The notes: generated from the sequence alone by a model not told the origin. A DNA stretch of 64,000 nucleotides from Citrus sinensis (GCF_022201045.2 NC_068559.1:26915501-26979500), one strand, 5' to 3'. Positions 12,574 through 25,602 are shown, counted from the first letter of the stretch. Numbers and translations are program-made.

Positions 12574-13403
12574 CCATTTGCCAAGTCTGTAAATCAGGAG
12601 TAAATGATGCTTTTCATGCTTTTATGGAGTGCAAGGTGGCTAGGAAGGTCTGGAAATACAGTTATCTTGCTTCTGAAATGCATGGAGTTGTGCGAGAGGA
12701 CATTCTAAGTGTTATGCAGAACTTGATAAAAAAGATGCCTATGAGGGAGGTAGAATTTGTGGCTGTTGTCTGGTGGGAAATATGGCATGCTAGGAACAAG
12801 CTAATTTTTTAAAGGAAAAGAGTAAGCCCGATGTCTTTCATTGCAAAAGCACAAGCTGCTGTAGAGGTTTATCAAAGAGTCCATGGGAAAGAGCAGACAA
12901 GCAAAAGAAGTGAAAATGTCAGCAAACAAGACCAATGGTGCCCCCCGCCTGTTGGTTATTACAAAGTCAATGTGGATGTGGCTGTCCACACAGAGCAGCA
13001 GCTCACAGGCCTGGGGGTTGTTATCAGAAATCCTCAAGGGCAAGTTATAGTGGCAGCAGTCAAAAGCACAAAATTCCAAGATAATGTCACAGAAGCAGAA
13101 GTTGAGGCGGTCAAATGGGGGCTGGAAATTGCTTTGAAATTAAGGCTAGCAGCAGTGATAATTGAAACAGACTGTATTGAAGTTGCCAATTTAGCCAACA
13201 GTAAAACCAGTAGCAGGAAGGAGATTGTGTGGACAATTTCAGATATTCACAGCTACAAGGAGAAGTTTCAATCGTTATCAATTCAACATGTCCCAAGATG
13301 TTGTAATAATTGTGCTTACTCTCTTGCTAAAAGAGCTTTGAGAAGCTCAGAAACTGTCACATGGAAGGATAATTTTCCACCTGATGTACTCTTTTGCTCT
13401 TGA
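12574..13403 (+). pseudogene. LINE zinc-binding and RNase H-like domain, broken
   Basis: Directly after the solo LTR the frame continues with CQVC, then HAFMEC, i.e. the C-x2-C...H-x4-C zinc-binding signature of plant L1 ORF2. After an in-frame TAA at 12810-12812 the same frame resumes (ATG 12831) with a plant RNase H-like domain: YKVNVDVA (expected catalytic Asp region), the EAE.EAVKWGLEIAL helix, VIIETDC, and the C-terminal VPRCCNNCAYSLAKRAL block. Stop codon at 13401-13403, poly-A tail follows. Inactive remnant. Confidence 0.82.
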
Positions 13404-13448
13404 ATGAAAGTTTCATTTTCTTGTCAAAAAAAAAAAAGGTCAAGATAA

Positions 13449-15228
13449 CGGATAGATAATAAATATGATGAGCTTGCAAGGAGGGGGGGGGGGGGGGAAA
13501 TGCATGCTTGTGCGAGCAAAAGAGATGGAGGAGAGAGCACATATAAATGGGTTCATTATATTTATGTTTTGTGTTTAAATGTGATTTCAATGCAAGAGCT
13601 TTATCAGTATATTGAAGGGTTGTTAAAAGCACTAGTCTATATGCCAAAACTCATAAGGCTCAATCGAGGTTGGGTCATGAATGAACTTTGTTAGGAAAAC
13701 CCACGGGGCATTAAACTGAAGTGATGATATTTGAACCATTTCATTCATCTCAGCAGCTCCTATTTCTCAATCAACGCCATTAAAAAAATTTAAACTAATT
13801 CTTATCTCTCAACATATCCCATATCATACCTAATATACCATTAATCACGGACTCAGAGTTAAGCTAGCTAGTTTGATCGTCAATGATGTGGCGGTACCTG
13901 CTGCGACTTGGGAAGACTTTAGTGCCGAATACCGAATTTTGTGAAGATATGTGGAAATAGCACTTTGCAGATTGTCAAATACTTGTTTCTTTTCCCTAAT
14001 TTTTTCTTTATAAGCTTGAAACTACGAGGAATTCTGTGAAAAGATTAGTTGACGAGTTGGGGTTTGGTAGAAAGTCTCGTATGTTTCTTCGGGCTATGGG
14101 ATAATAAGTTAAATGATTACAGAAAATTGGGAGCTTAAATTAAAGATTTATAGGAGCCTCGTATTTAGTGAAGAAAAAATGGCATGCTTATTATTTAATG
14201 TGATAATGTAAGTTTCAGTTATGTATATCTGATTATAAATATTAGTGTAATGTTTGCTATAACAATAGTTATAAATATCTGTGTAATTAGTATTAAAAAA
14301 AGAAGAAGAGCATGCATAGATATATTTTTGTCCACATTGGTTTTCTAATTTGCTCAATTTACTTGTTTTTTTTTCCTCACAATTACAAGAAATTGACTTG
14401 TGCTTTTCTTCTATTGCGTGCAATTAGAATTTTGATTTTAGAATAGACAATCTGATAACATAATTATCCATTTATTAATTTCATATAAGGGCAAAATGAG
14501 AGTCGTAAAACTTATCACTGGGGGATAATGGGAAAAAGTGATGCGGCTACATATCAGTACTCTTGTGAGTGTTGGTTCAGCTCAATATCTCTCCGTACAA
14601 GGCCCAACTACAATTTGACTCCTCTGAGCCCATTTGTTTCATAGTCCATGCTACCTTCGATTTTTGCACTAGAGAATAAAGATAGATTATATAAATAAAG
14701 TAAAAGGGGTTTATTCGTCGAGAGCATTTGAATAAAGGTGTTAAGATAACCAAAAGCGGTTTTAACTATAACAATATTCCAAACCAATCATATTATATGA
14801 ATATTTAGCCAAGCGGAAATAGAATAATATCATCTAGATTCCTTATTTCTTATATGTTTGTCAATGATAACATAGCGTGCCCATTGTTTGAAGTAGGTCC
14901 TGTAGCCCAAGCTTGTTTTTTTATCTTTATTATGGGTTTCGGTCAAACTTAAGAATACAGTAAATGTCGTTTGGGAAGGCTCTGCTCAGGGACATATTTA
15001 AGTACAATGGACAACCTATATTCTTATTCGAGGAAACGTAATAAATTAGGGATCGTGATGAAATTAGAACAATCATAGATTTGCAAATACAACGGTCAGA
15101 AAAGGTTTTAATAAGTTTTATTTAAAAGAAAAAAAGAAAATAAATACAAAAGGAGCGTAATCGTAAAACCTGAGAGAAGAATTATAGAAACCCCAAATAC
15201 TCTTTTTTAGCTCTCAACTCAACACCAT
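13449..15228. other. Spacer upstream of the ThrRS gene
   Basis: Contains an uninterrupted run of 15 G (13483-13497), rare in this AT-rich setting. The last 100 bp before the ThrRS ATG show no TATA box, consistent with a housekeeping promoter, although no transcription start can be read. Confidence 0.5.
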
Positions 15229-15354
15229 ATGCTGCAATGTGCTAAAGTCTTGGCAACGCTTACATTCAACTGCCGCCGTATTTCCTCTCAACTCTTTCGC
15301 TGTCAAAACACTAAACCCTCCTCCGCCACCAATCTCCGCCGCATCTGCGCGATG
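15229..15354 (+). promoter_or_regulatory. Two alternative in-frame starts of ThrRS
   Basis: The first ATG (15229) has a poor context (C at -3, C at +4) and opens a 41-residue leader rich in Arg, Ser and Thr with no acidic residue, typical of an organelle targeting peptide. The second in-frame ATG (15352, Met42, G at -3) begins [16 protein letters not shown], where the conserved cytosolic-type sequence starts. Plant ThrRS is known to serve cytosol and mitochondria from one gene. An out-of-frame ATG at 15239 lies between them and could reduce leaky scanning. Confidence 0.6.
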
Positions 15355-18300
15355 CCGTCTCCAAATCAAGTCAAAGACGAAGAGTATCTCAACAAAGTCA
15401 TTCCCAAACGTATCAGTCTCTTCCAGTCTCTTCAGTCCGAACAACAAGCCCGCCTCCAGTCTCTCCCCCATGATCCCATCAAGTAATTCCTTTTTTTTTT
15501 CCTTTCTTTCTGGTTTTTTTTTCTTCTATTTCTTTAATGGGTATCTGCTTTTATTTTTTATTTTTTATTTTTTAGGATTACTCTGCCCGATGGGTCTGTG
15601 AAAGAAGGCAAGAGATGGGAGACTTCGCCCATGGATATTGCTCAGGGAATTTCGAAGAGTTTGGCGGCCAATGCTTTGATTTCCATGGTGAATGGTGTTT
15701 TGTGGGACATGACTAGGCCCTTAGAGGCCGATTGTGACCTCAAGTTATTCACTTTTGATTCTGACGAAGGCCGTGATACTTTCTGGCACTCTAGTGCCCA
15801 CATTCTAGGACAGGTATTATCACTTGAGTTTTCTCTTATACTTGTGGGGTGGGTTGATTGTGCGGTAATTTTGATGTTGTTTTCTTGTCTTTTGCTGCTG
15901 GTGTAGGCAATTGAGCAGCAGTATGGTTGTAAGTTGTGTATTGGGCCATGCACAACAAGAGGAGAGGTACTTTGTTTGATAACATTGTTAATCTTGAGAC
16001 TTATAAATTTATTTATTTATTTATTATTATTATTATTATTTTTGTATTATATGAATTTGTTGAGTGAATTAATCTATCTATATCTTCATTGATTGTTTTA
16101 TGAGAATGTGATTGTATGAAAATGATGTTAGTATTCAGAATGCAAGAGATTCTTCAGATGAGATTCAATAGGGTGATGCTATTTGTTATAATTCTTGTCA
16201 CTATCACGTGTGAAGCTTTACATTTTGTATTACATCAGTTCAGCTTCCATTTTTCGAGTAATATTCTGTATCTTCAAGTTCTATGCATCTTCTTTTTTGA
16301 TGATTAGACAAATTAGTTTGTCAAAGCGGTGGAAAATTGTTACAATTAAGATAAGCATAATATTTTTCTTCCAATCGTTTGATACTGTTTAATTTTAACT
16401 CTGCATTGAGTTATTATTGAAACTCATTTGAAATGAAATAAGAGAAATGTCTGCAAATGGCAAATTGCACAATCCTTGCTTTGCTGGTTTAGATTGTCAT
16501 GAGTTTTTTTATTGCTACTTATGATGTGTAAATCAGATTCTCTTCTTATAAGATGCGGTATTCTTTTGCAGGGTTTCTATTATGATGCATTTTATGGGGA
16601 CTTGGGCTTGAATCCAGATCACTTCAAGTCAATTGATTCAGAAGCAGATAAAGCTGCCAAGGTAGTACTTTTGGTTTCTTGTTTTGATTAGTTAACTGCT
16701 CAGACAACTTTTTTCCAGTACTTGTAAATCAGCAGTTGTTTTCTTTATGAATGCAAAGGCTTGATGTTTGATGTTTTGATTTCTTTTTTGCTTCCAATGG
16801 TGGAGAATTGTGCCCTACTTCATGTTACTAAATAATTTGATTGTTCAATGTTTCAGGAAAAGCAGCCTTTTGAGCGCATTGAAGTTACAAGAGATCAGGC
16901 TCTTGAGATGTTTTCCGACAACAATTTTAAGGTCAGCTAATATTCCAATTTTTACGTCATTGAAACTAAATATTTCCAAATTATTTCCCTACATATGTTT
17001 ATTTGTTTAATTTTCTTCATTTTAGTTTTTTTTCCTTTTTCTGATTCTTTTTCCTTTCGTAATTAGGTTGAAATAATCAATGATCTGCCTGCTGACAAAA
17101 CTATCACAGTGTACAGATGTGGTCCCTTGGTTGATTTGTGTCGTGGACCTCATATACCAAATACATCATTTGTGAAAGGATTTGGGTGTTTGAAGGTGAT
17201 GCCTCATGTGAATGTTAAAGCTTATATTTGCCAGTGTTTGTTATGCTGAAAGATTCATAATTCAGGCTTCATCGGCTTATTGGAGGGGGAACAAGGATCG
17301 TGAGAGTTTACAGAGAGTTTATGGAATATCATACCCTGATAAAAAACGGTTGAAGGTAGGTTTCTGCTTCTGGCTCCTTGTAGATACATTTGTTCTGCCT
17401 GTTGTCACGCCCTTACTGTTGTTGGGTGTAAAGCTCACGCACAGCACCTTAATTTACGGCTGTTTTGGGCTTTTAGGTGTCCTAGCTTGCTTAGGACGGT
17501 GCTGTACATATTTAGGAGGTAGATACTTTCCCAATTAGACTAGGAGTAGGCTTTCCTAAAGCGAATCCTGCATAGATTTTGTTTTGCCTTTTAAGCATGT
17601 ATTCTTCTCATTAGATAAGGTCTCATAAGGATGCCTTATAGTTGTAGCATACTTAAACTTGTATATAAAGACCTCTTTACTGGCAATAATACAACAGGCT
17701 CTACGCCATAATTAATTTTATTCTCTGTACCTTCTTCTTCTTTCCTCTTTGGCATGTGCTTCACTCTTAAGTTAGGGTTTTTAGGTTTTAGGTTGACTTA
17801 GGCGCTAAGTGTGGTCAGATTTGGCGATTAAGGCCGCATGCTACATTAAGGCATAACACTGAGTGCACTATTAGATGCATCAGCTGCTTTGTCAAACTGC
17901 TGAATATTTCAGGGTTTTGCTCTTTCTCCATTTGAAACTCGGTGTTACTTTAACTGGATAGGCATTTTAGATATCCTCTAGTCTCAAGTGAAGGTAGTCT
18001 GAGGAGAATTATAAATATTTCCATAGTATAAATGCGCGTATGGTTATAGAAATTTGTAGTGAATGCTTCCATCCTTTTATTTGTTTATATTAATAATTCA
18101 TTGTTGATTGAAATGCCATGATATGCACATGTAATGCATTAAGAAATTTATGGAATAGTCAAACTTTTTGTGTAAATCAAAGATTGGTAAGAATAAGTTT
18201 TTTTTTTCCCCTGGATTGTTGGATGGGACTAAAATTTACTTTTATGTACTATTTCATCGCACAATATCTTGTGCGTGCATAAGGATTTCATGAAAGTATA

Positions 18301-21300
18301 CGAGTCAATTTTCTTGTTAAAGTACTGGACATAGAGAAAGTACTGAAGGTTCTAGTTGGTTCAGTTAGTTAGATGAGTTGTGGTGGTACAAGAGATTTGG
18401 GGTCTGAATCCTTTCACATGGGTGGGGAGGAAATTTGGTTACCCTCTTGCTACTAATAAAACAAAATATATGGAAATCAGAGAAAGTCATTGAAAAATTT
18501 TGCTACGACTTGTAGTGTAAATGGGTGGATGGTCTTTGTCTGATATAATTTTGTGTGAGTGAAATTTAAAAAAGATGAGACATACATTTACTTTTTCAAA
18601 TAAGTTTAAATCTATTTTTGAAACAGCCAAGAAGAATGTCCTAAATTTGTTGGAGGGATTAGTTTGGATTGTGATCTGTATTCCAAGGACAAGAAAATGG
18701 TCTTTTGGATTTTCTTTTTGTTCATTGGCTTTGAAATGACATTCTGGTCTGACTAATGTTGATTTTCGTCCAGGAATATATTGAACTGCTTAAGGAGGCA
18801 GAGAAATATGACCACAGAGAACTGGGAAAAAAACAAGAGCTTTTCTTTAATCACCCTCTTAGGTACTACACGAGTTGATAACTGGGCTTTGCTTAACATG
18901 TCAAGATTGTCCATGATATTAATTTGTTCATCTTTTATGAATTTCAGCCCAGGAAGCTGGTTCTTCCTTCCTCTTGGTACTCGAATTTACAACAAATTGA
19001 TGGAGTTTATTAAAAAGCAATATTGGGACAGAGGTTATCAAGAGGTTAGAAATCAATTGTGATCATATTCTTTGTATGAAATACATTCTTTATAAACAAG
19101 AAAGTAACTTAACCGAGTTTTGGCAGGTTATATCACCGAATATGTATAATATGAAACTCTGGGAAACATCTGGTCATGCTGCAAATTACAAGGAGAATAT
19201 GTTTTTAATTGATGTAAGCTTTTTGCATAGTTTTAGTCTATCCTCAAGTATAAAGTGTGAGAAGTATGTTTTCATTCTATTGTCCATGCATGGGTGGGTC
19301 TCATCTGTTGCCGGACTTATTAACCTTAATTCTTTTGGATATGGCCCATTTGGGAAAGATGATCATTCATATACACATTAAATGTAATTTAGGGACTGTT
19401 TATTAACTTGTTCAAAGTTCTGTAAGTGACAAACTTTTATGGGAGAGACTTAAGCCAGTGGCAGACTTATTAGAGGGGTTGACCAGGCTATAGCCCAGTC
19501 TGTCGCAAAAAAAAAAAAAATTATTAATATGTTTGTTTATATTTACAAAATTGCCACTGTATATATAACACACATGTTCCAATTTTTATATAGTTGGTAC
19601 CTTCCCTTTGCTGATCACTCACCAAGCAAATAGCAGATGCTTGCTTGTATTGTGGTCCTCTTCCCAGCCATTTCCACTCCACTTTTAATGATCCATTCCT
19701 CCATTTTCTCTAGTTATTATCCAATTAAGGAAAGAAAATTGTATTCTATTATTGATTCATAAAAGCTTATTATTTATCTTATTAGGGTTTTTAACTTATT
19801 ATTCCCTGATGTTTTAAACATGGTTGGGGTTTGTTTTGGATAGAGATTGAAGTGTGTATTCACACACACACACACATGCATGCGTATGTATACACACACT
19901 TATCTTTTACCTTTTTTTAATAATTATTTTTGTTGAGAGAACCAATTTTTAGGGATAATGCTCTTAATAATGTTCCCTTTGTTTGGTTGTATTTTTATTT
20001 TTTTAATGAAATTTTTATGTTTAATTATTCCATGACATAAATATTTAATTTAGGCCATGGGTACGCCCTTGACTTAAACATATGGTAGCTCATACAATTT
20101 TCGTGTGTTACAAAGGTAGGGTGAATTTGCAATCTCTGTAGTTTTACTTTGGTCTAAGCTTTCAGATCAAAATGGTGTTCAGTTTTAGCATATATAATTT
20201 TGCCATGGGAAGGGGCTTATGTCATGAAATGTGGAGTTTCTGGTTGATTACCAGTGTTCTTGTGTGGTCTTTTCGGCTTTTGAATTAAGTTCGAAATCTA
20301 AGTTGGGTTCTGGGTTCCGAATATATTAGCCTATACGCTTGCTTGTTTCTGGATTTAATGTATTCTTATAAGTTTCTTGGCAAAGCAAAGCAGTTGTCAT
20401 TTATTATCATACTGTATCAGGTCTTCTTTAGTATGCTGATACTGAATTTTTGATACAGATTGAAAAACAAGAATTTGGTTTGAAACCAATGAATTGCCCA
20501 GGGCACTGCTTGATGTTTGACCATAAGGTTCGTTCATACAGAGGTAAGTTCATTTGACATCAAATTTTTTCCTCTTGAAACAATATTTTTTTTCTTTGCA
20601 GTTCTTTCACTTTAATTGATTCTGAACATATGGATTTAGACATGAATTATTTTTGTGTTATTTCTTTCCTATTCTTAATGTTGATATTATTGAGTGGAAC
20701 ATATACCAGTGTTGATGAATATATATTTTGTAAATGTAAAGGGTAACACTCTGCTATGCTATCATTTCATGCCTCGGCATCTTTTTATGCAAGTGTCTAG
20801 AAAGCTTCTTACTGTTGAATTGATATTTCTATTTTCCTTGTTGCATTCACATGCACTGGGGGAGTTCTTACCTGCTGTTATTGATGGTTGCTTAAAGTTG
20901 CTTTGCATATGATTTAGATTTGGAAAGTTGCTATGTTTGAACAAGAATTTTCTTATTATGTTGTTAATACGAGAGGGTGAAGGTTAGTATATTCGCATCA
21001 TAACCTTTGTTGCTAATGATTAAGATTGTTGTCTATGTTAATTGGGAATAAAACCAGATGCTTACTGTATTATCTTCTTTTGTATCATGCATTAGTGCAT
21101 TGAATGTATGATAGTGTATCGGAGAGTGACATGATGAGGAATTGGGAAAAACTATTATGTCCAGCTTTCAACAAAACTATTATGCTATGTTTACTTAGTG
21201 TGAGGAGTGTGGAATCCACTCCCACTTCTTCCTTTTTCTACCCTTATTTTATTAAATTTAATAAAATAAATAAATGATATCATATTTATTTAAATAATAA

Positions 21301-24300
21301 TATTATATTATTTTATAAATTACATTTATTAAAAATAATAATTTACATTGTTTCTAAGTTAAAATTATTTAAAAATAATATTATTATATTCATAAAGAAT
21401 TAATAACATTATTATATACTATTTTTGTTTGAAAATATAATATTATTATATTTATTTAAAAATAATAGTATTATATTTATTTAATATTAATAATTAATAA
21501 TAATAAATAGTTTATTCTAGGAAAATATTAATTTTGTACTATATTATTAATAATACTATTTTATTTGTGTTGTTCTTATCAATAATTTTTAATTTACATA
21601 ATTAAAATTAAAATAAATAAAAACTGTGATTTACACAATTAAGAATATTAATAATTATTATTAATTTACAAATATAATAAAATAAATATTTTATTTTTCA
21701 AATATATTTTTATTAATTTTGTAATTAAAAACTACAATTTATTAAATAAGGGTAAAAGTGTAATTTGAAACCGTTTACTCATAATCCAAGACAAAGTAAA
21801 CACATAAATTGGATTCTGATTTCGATTCCATACTCTCATTCCAGTGTAAGTAAACAATCTACTTCCACTCCCACTCCACACTCCTAATTCTAGGATTCCC
21901 ACTCCAATCCAAAATGTAAAGACTACTTTATGACACAGTATATATTCAGTCTCTCTCTCTCTAGCCATATATAGTATAGGGTCATCCAATTGCAACCTCC
22001 ATTTTGCACCATTCTTTCCTGATTGTTTAGCATGCTTTTGCAGAACTACCTCTGCGACTGGCTGATTTTGGGGTCTTGCATCGGAATGAAGCCAGTGGAG
22101 CACTCACTGGATTAACTCGTGTCAGGAGATTTCAGCAGGTATTTTCAGATGTGGTCTATTGTTATTAGAGTTTAATCTATAGTCAAATTGGGACTGGCCT
22201 GCACCCTTATGTCTGGGGTTCTCAGTTTTATATACCTTTTGGAGCTGAATACATACATTTTCTCTAGGTTTTCTTTTCATAATTATGTTAATTTGTATAA
22301 ATCATAAGCTACTTTCTGTCTCAAGCTATATAATTTTCTGGACATGAATTTACCCTATTTGATGAATATAAATCTGCGTGTTGTCACAGGATGACGCTCA
22401 TATTTTCTGCAGGGAGTCCCAGGTGAGTTGAAATTGATTGAAATCTATCATGAGTTTCTTATTTGTAGATGGTCTCTAACCATTGTGGTTCATTTTTTCA
22501 GATAAAAGACGAAGTAAGGGGTGTCCTAGAGTTCATTGATTATGCCTACAGAATATTCGGGTTCACATATGAGCTGAAGCTATCAACTGTATGATACCTT
22601 CTTCTTATCAAATTTAATCTCATATTCCTGAAATGTTTATGATGTTTTCTTGAAACTTCTTGTTGATAGTATGTCCCTTCCAATTTTTCCCCCTAATTTG
22701 TGAAAGAAAATAGTGTAGTTATTTATCCATATTTGTACTTCAATGCACGTCTGTGTGGTGGTTGTTGTGGGCAAATGGGGAGGCAGATTGCGTTGAAATA
22801 AATGATCTGCATCGTACTCTCTGCACTAGAATTTTATATACTGGGTAATTATTTTAGAAAGCCATCCTTTGTGTGCTGAAATGTAGGATATTTGCATATC
22901 TGTCTATCATTTTGTTGCACGTGTATGTGCGTGTGTAAATAGACTGTATTGGTTCCATGATACAATCATATGTCCATATATCCTATCGTCGTGTTGAAAT
23001 GGATCATGTTCATTTATTTTTGTTACAAATATCTGTAATTGTAGAGGCCTGAAAAGTATCTTGGGGACTTGGCAACTTGGGAGAAAGCCGAAGCTGCTCT
23101 TACAGAAGCATTGAATGAGTTTGGGAAGCCATGGCAGGTTAATATTTTTGTGACATTCAGTCAATTCATAGGTGGAGTTTCTTGGAGTCTATTTTGAACT
23201 AGTTTTTGTTGGTGAATCTATTTACTCCTGTGGTTTTTTACATTTCATATTTTTTTGGGTGACGTTGGCTGTCATTATCCTCACCGCCTTCTGCCCAATT
23301 GAATTGCAATATGAAATTATTGAGCTAAGTGTTGGTGCCCTTTTGTTTTGAAAAATTATCTTTGATGATGTAAAATGTCTCTCCACTTGAAATGCTTATT
23401 TTCCCTTTTGAAAGAAAAATATCAGCTGCATTATGAGGATTCTATGGTTATATTTCAGAAAGTATAAGAAAGAAAATCTTTCATGGTTGTTGATTATGTC
23501 ATCGGTAGTTTTACATTGGTTTTCAGTCATCTGTGTTTTTGCATGCTGTGCCAGATAAATGAAGGGGATGGAGCATTTTATGGACCAAAGATTGATATCA
23601 GTGTATCTGATGCATTGAAGAGGAAATTCCAGTGTGCTACTTTGCAGGTTCTCAATATTCATTGTTATTTGCTTGTGCGTTTAATCCATTATGTTGTGTT
23701 GCAGAATGATCACATATATAGATTTTGCCTGTGTTGCAGCTTGACTTTCAGCTTCCTGATCGTTTCAACTTGGGTTACTCAGCGGAAGATGAAGCCAAGA
23801 CAGAGAGACCTGTTATGATACACAGAGCGATATTGGGGTCTGTTGAACGTATGTTTGCTATACTGTTGGAACATTACAAGGGGAAGTGGCCTTTTTGGCT
23901 CAGTCCACGTCAAGCAATTGTTTGCCCTGTGTCAGAGAAATCCCAACCATATGCTTTACAGGTAGTGTACCTTATTTCTTTTGGATGCTTATTGCCTGAT
24001 TGGCTTGATGTCATCACCATCTAGCTTCTGGACTCCTATACTTTTGTATTTCTGCATATCCCTGTCCACTGATAAGCTGGGATTGGCTTAAATCATTCCC
24101 GTATCATGTTATATGTACTCTTTATAGACGAGTGATGATTTTGGTTTGCCCTGGCTTATCATTTATGGTATGTTTGTATAATCACCCAAGAATCTTTGTT
24201 AGCTTCCTCAGTGACTGTAAATTCAGTTTTGAATCATCATTATTATAATGTGATAGTTACCAAGAAACTTATTAAATTTATATTCAATTTGTGTGTTGCA

Positions 24301-25602
24301 TGGGTTAGTAGTTAATGGTTTCAACTCTCAACTATAATGGCTCTTTTGTACTCTATAAGTGATGATGTTAACTGGTTTGATTTATTTCTTAAGTTTTCTT
24401 TTTTAACTTAATAGGTGCGGGATCATATTTATCGAGCCGGTTATTATGTTGATGTGGATACAACAGACAGAAAGATTCAGAAAAAGGTTACAACCTCGAA
24501 CTTTGAAATTAAAAATCCACATTATTTCTACTGCCCCATGCTCTTGGTAATCTTACCTACTGTATACTGCTCTTGGTAATCTTACACAATGTATGGTTCA
24601 CTTCCATTTTCTAATTAAGAATGCATTACTGGCTTACAATAATGTTTGTCTTGTGCTGAATAGTCATTGTACATGGTTTCTTGAAAATTCTTCAGTTCTA
24701 CTGAAGAATTTGGTGCTCATGATAATAATTTCTGCTGCCAGCCCAATAGCTTTGTACATGCCCGGAGTACATATATTGAAGTTGTATTCTCATGTTGGGA
24801 GGAGTTGGTTGCTGGCATCAACATTTACCCTATACGGGTATCTGTATGTTAAATATTACAGTTTTTGTTATTTTAGCATTGTAGATGATGTGCAATATAA
24901 ATCATTGATTATCAAAACCTGTCCCATTATTTGCACATCATATGCTGTTCTTCCAACATGCTAACTTAGTGTATGGCACATAATTTTTGTTGCTTTTCAC
25001 TGATGGGCTTTCTGCAGGTACGGGAAGCACAGTTGGCACAGTATAATTTTATATTGGTGGTTGGTGAAGAGGAAGCCAAAAGTGGACAGGTTCTACCCAC
25101 TTTCATAAACTGAATTTTGGTGGTTTTTGTTTTCTCGATGGCATTCTATTCACTTTGATGGTGTGTTCTTTGGAGTTGTTATTGTGTGCTTTGTTTGCAT
25201 GCTTTATAGTGTTTTACATCTGGACATATGAAGAAGACTGCGTTATAAATGCTTGAAATCACCGTCATGGCATTTGAAATCTTACTGTTCAGTGGAGTCA
25301 TGCATTTTCTGTGGAATGCCATGAGAGACAGCATTTTCCATGCACCTGCTGCTACCTAATTTTATAAGGAATTGCCTATAATTAAGAGCATGTTGCCATA
25401 TAATGCTTGCTTGCTTAAATGTAAAAATCCGTATGAAATTCTTTTTGCATATGTTGTAGGGATTTTGAATTTCTAACAATCTGAGTTTGATTCTTATCGC
25501 TTGCAGGTTAGTGTCCGGGTGAGAGATCAGGGTGACCATTCAAATATGAGCATCGAGGACCTACTAAAACACTTCAAGGAAAAACTTGAAGCATTTCAAT
25601 AG
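15229..25602 (+). CDS. THRRS: Threonine--tRNA ligase (mitochondrial/cytosolic), 20 exons
   Basis: Class II synthetase charging tRNA-Thr with threonine. Exons: 15229-15482, 15576-15813, 15907-15966, 16572-16661, 16857-16931, 17067-17195, 17266-17355, 18774-18862, 18948-19044, 19127-19213, 20459-20543, 22044-22138, 22390-22422, 22502-22588, 23045-23137, 23555-23647, 23740-23961, 24415-24486, 25018-25089, 25507-25602; 718 codons, all GT/AG. Domains: targeting peptide 1-41, TGS about 85-147, editing domain with H156-x3-H160 and C264-x3-H268, catalytic core about 330-610, anticodon domain about 615-718. Zinc ligands C416, H467 and H593 show the same spacing (51, 126) as E. coli C334, H385, H511. 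Motif 2 Arg445 and motif 3 Arg602 are present. Family length is about 710 residues, so it is complete. Confidence 0.96.
17400..17858 (+). mobile_element. Probable solo LTR or TRIM-type insert in ThrRS intron 7
   Basis: A 459-bp block running from TGTTGTCACGCC to GGCATAACA, with imperfect inverted ends, a TATA-like GTATATAAAG at 17661-17670 and a pyrimidine-rich stretch near its 3' part (around 17720-17755), all LTR-like. The flanking 5-mers CTGCC and CTGAG match at three positions only, so the boundaries are uncertain. It lies inside intron 7 (17356-18773) and does not touch the splice sites. Confidence 0.4.
19448..20079. mobile_element. hAT-type non-autonomous element in ThrRS intron 10
   Basis: The element is 19456-20071 (616 bp): it begins CAGTGGCAGAC and ends GGGTACGCCCTTG, imperfect inverted ends of the CAGTGG type common for plant hAT elements. 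The flanks ACTTAAGC (19448-19455) and ACTTAAAC (20072-20079) form an 8-bp duplication with one mismatch, the hAT hallmark. It holds a poly-A run near 19507-19520 and a (CA)n run near 19860-19876. No transposase. It sits within intron 10 (19214-20458). Confidence 0.65.
21180..21935. mobile_element. AT-rich MITE-like insert in ThrRS intron 11
   Basis: The left side carries GTTTACTTAGTGTG and AGGAGTGTGGAATCC; the right side carries their inverse counterparts (CACACTCCT near 21875 and AAGTAAACA near 21850). Between them is about 500 bp of nearly pure A/T with repeated AATAATATTATT motifs. Inverted subterminal repeats around an AT-rich core indicate a MITE. No clean target duplication was found, so ends are approximate. 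It lies in intron 11 (20544-22043), reaching within about 110 bp of exon 12. Confidence 0.45.

Larger units (their letters stand above)
10761..13448 (+). mobile_element. 5'-truncated LINE (L1-like) with 16-bp target duplications, split by a solo LTR
   Basis: The flanking repeat AAAAAGGTCAAGATAA is present at 10761-10776 and again at 13433-13448, where it merges with the element's poly-A tail (from 13426). Between them lies the 3' part of a plant L1-type LINE: the linker after reverse transcriptase, the zinc-binding region (zf-RVT type) and a C-terminal RNase H-like domain. The 5' end is truncated, as usual for LINE insertions made by target-primed reverse transcription. A 1309-bp solo LTR sits at 11260-12568. 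Dead copy. Confidence 0.9.

Noticed and set aside
15239-15601. 120-codon frame overlapping ThrRS exon 1
   Set aside because: It runs through the GT splice site into a T-rich intron and has no family features. It is noted only as an out-of-frame ATG.
15642-15953. Antisense frame opposite ThrRS exons 2-3
   Set aside because: Shadow of the real coding exons on the plus strand.
21732-22103. 123-codon antisense frame at ThrRS intron 11/exon 12
   Set aside because: It is the reverse of MITE-like sequence plus a real exon; no start context, promoter or homologous feature.
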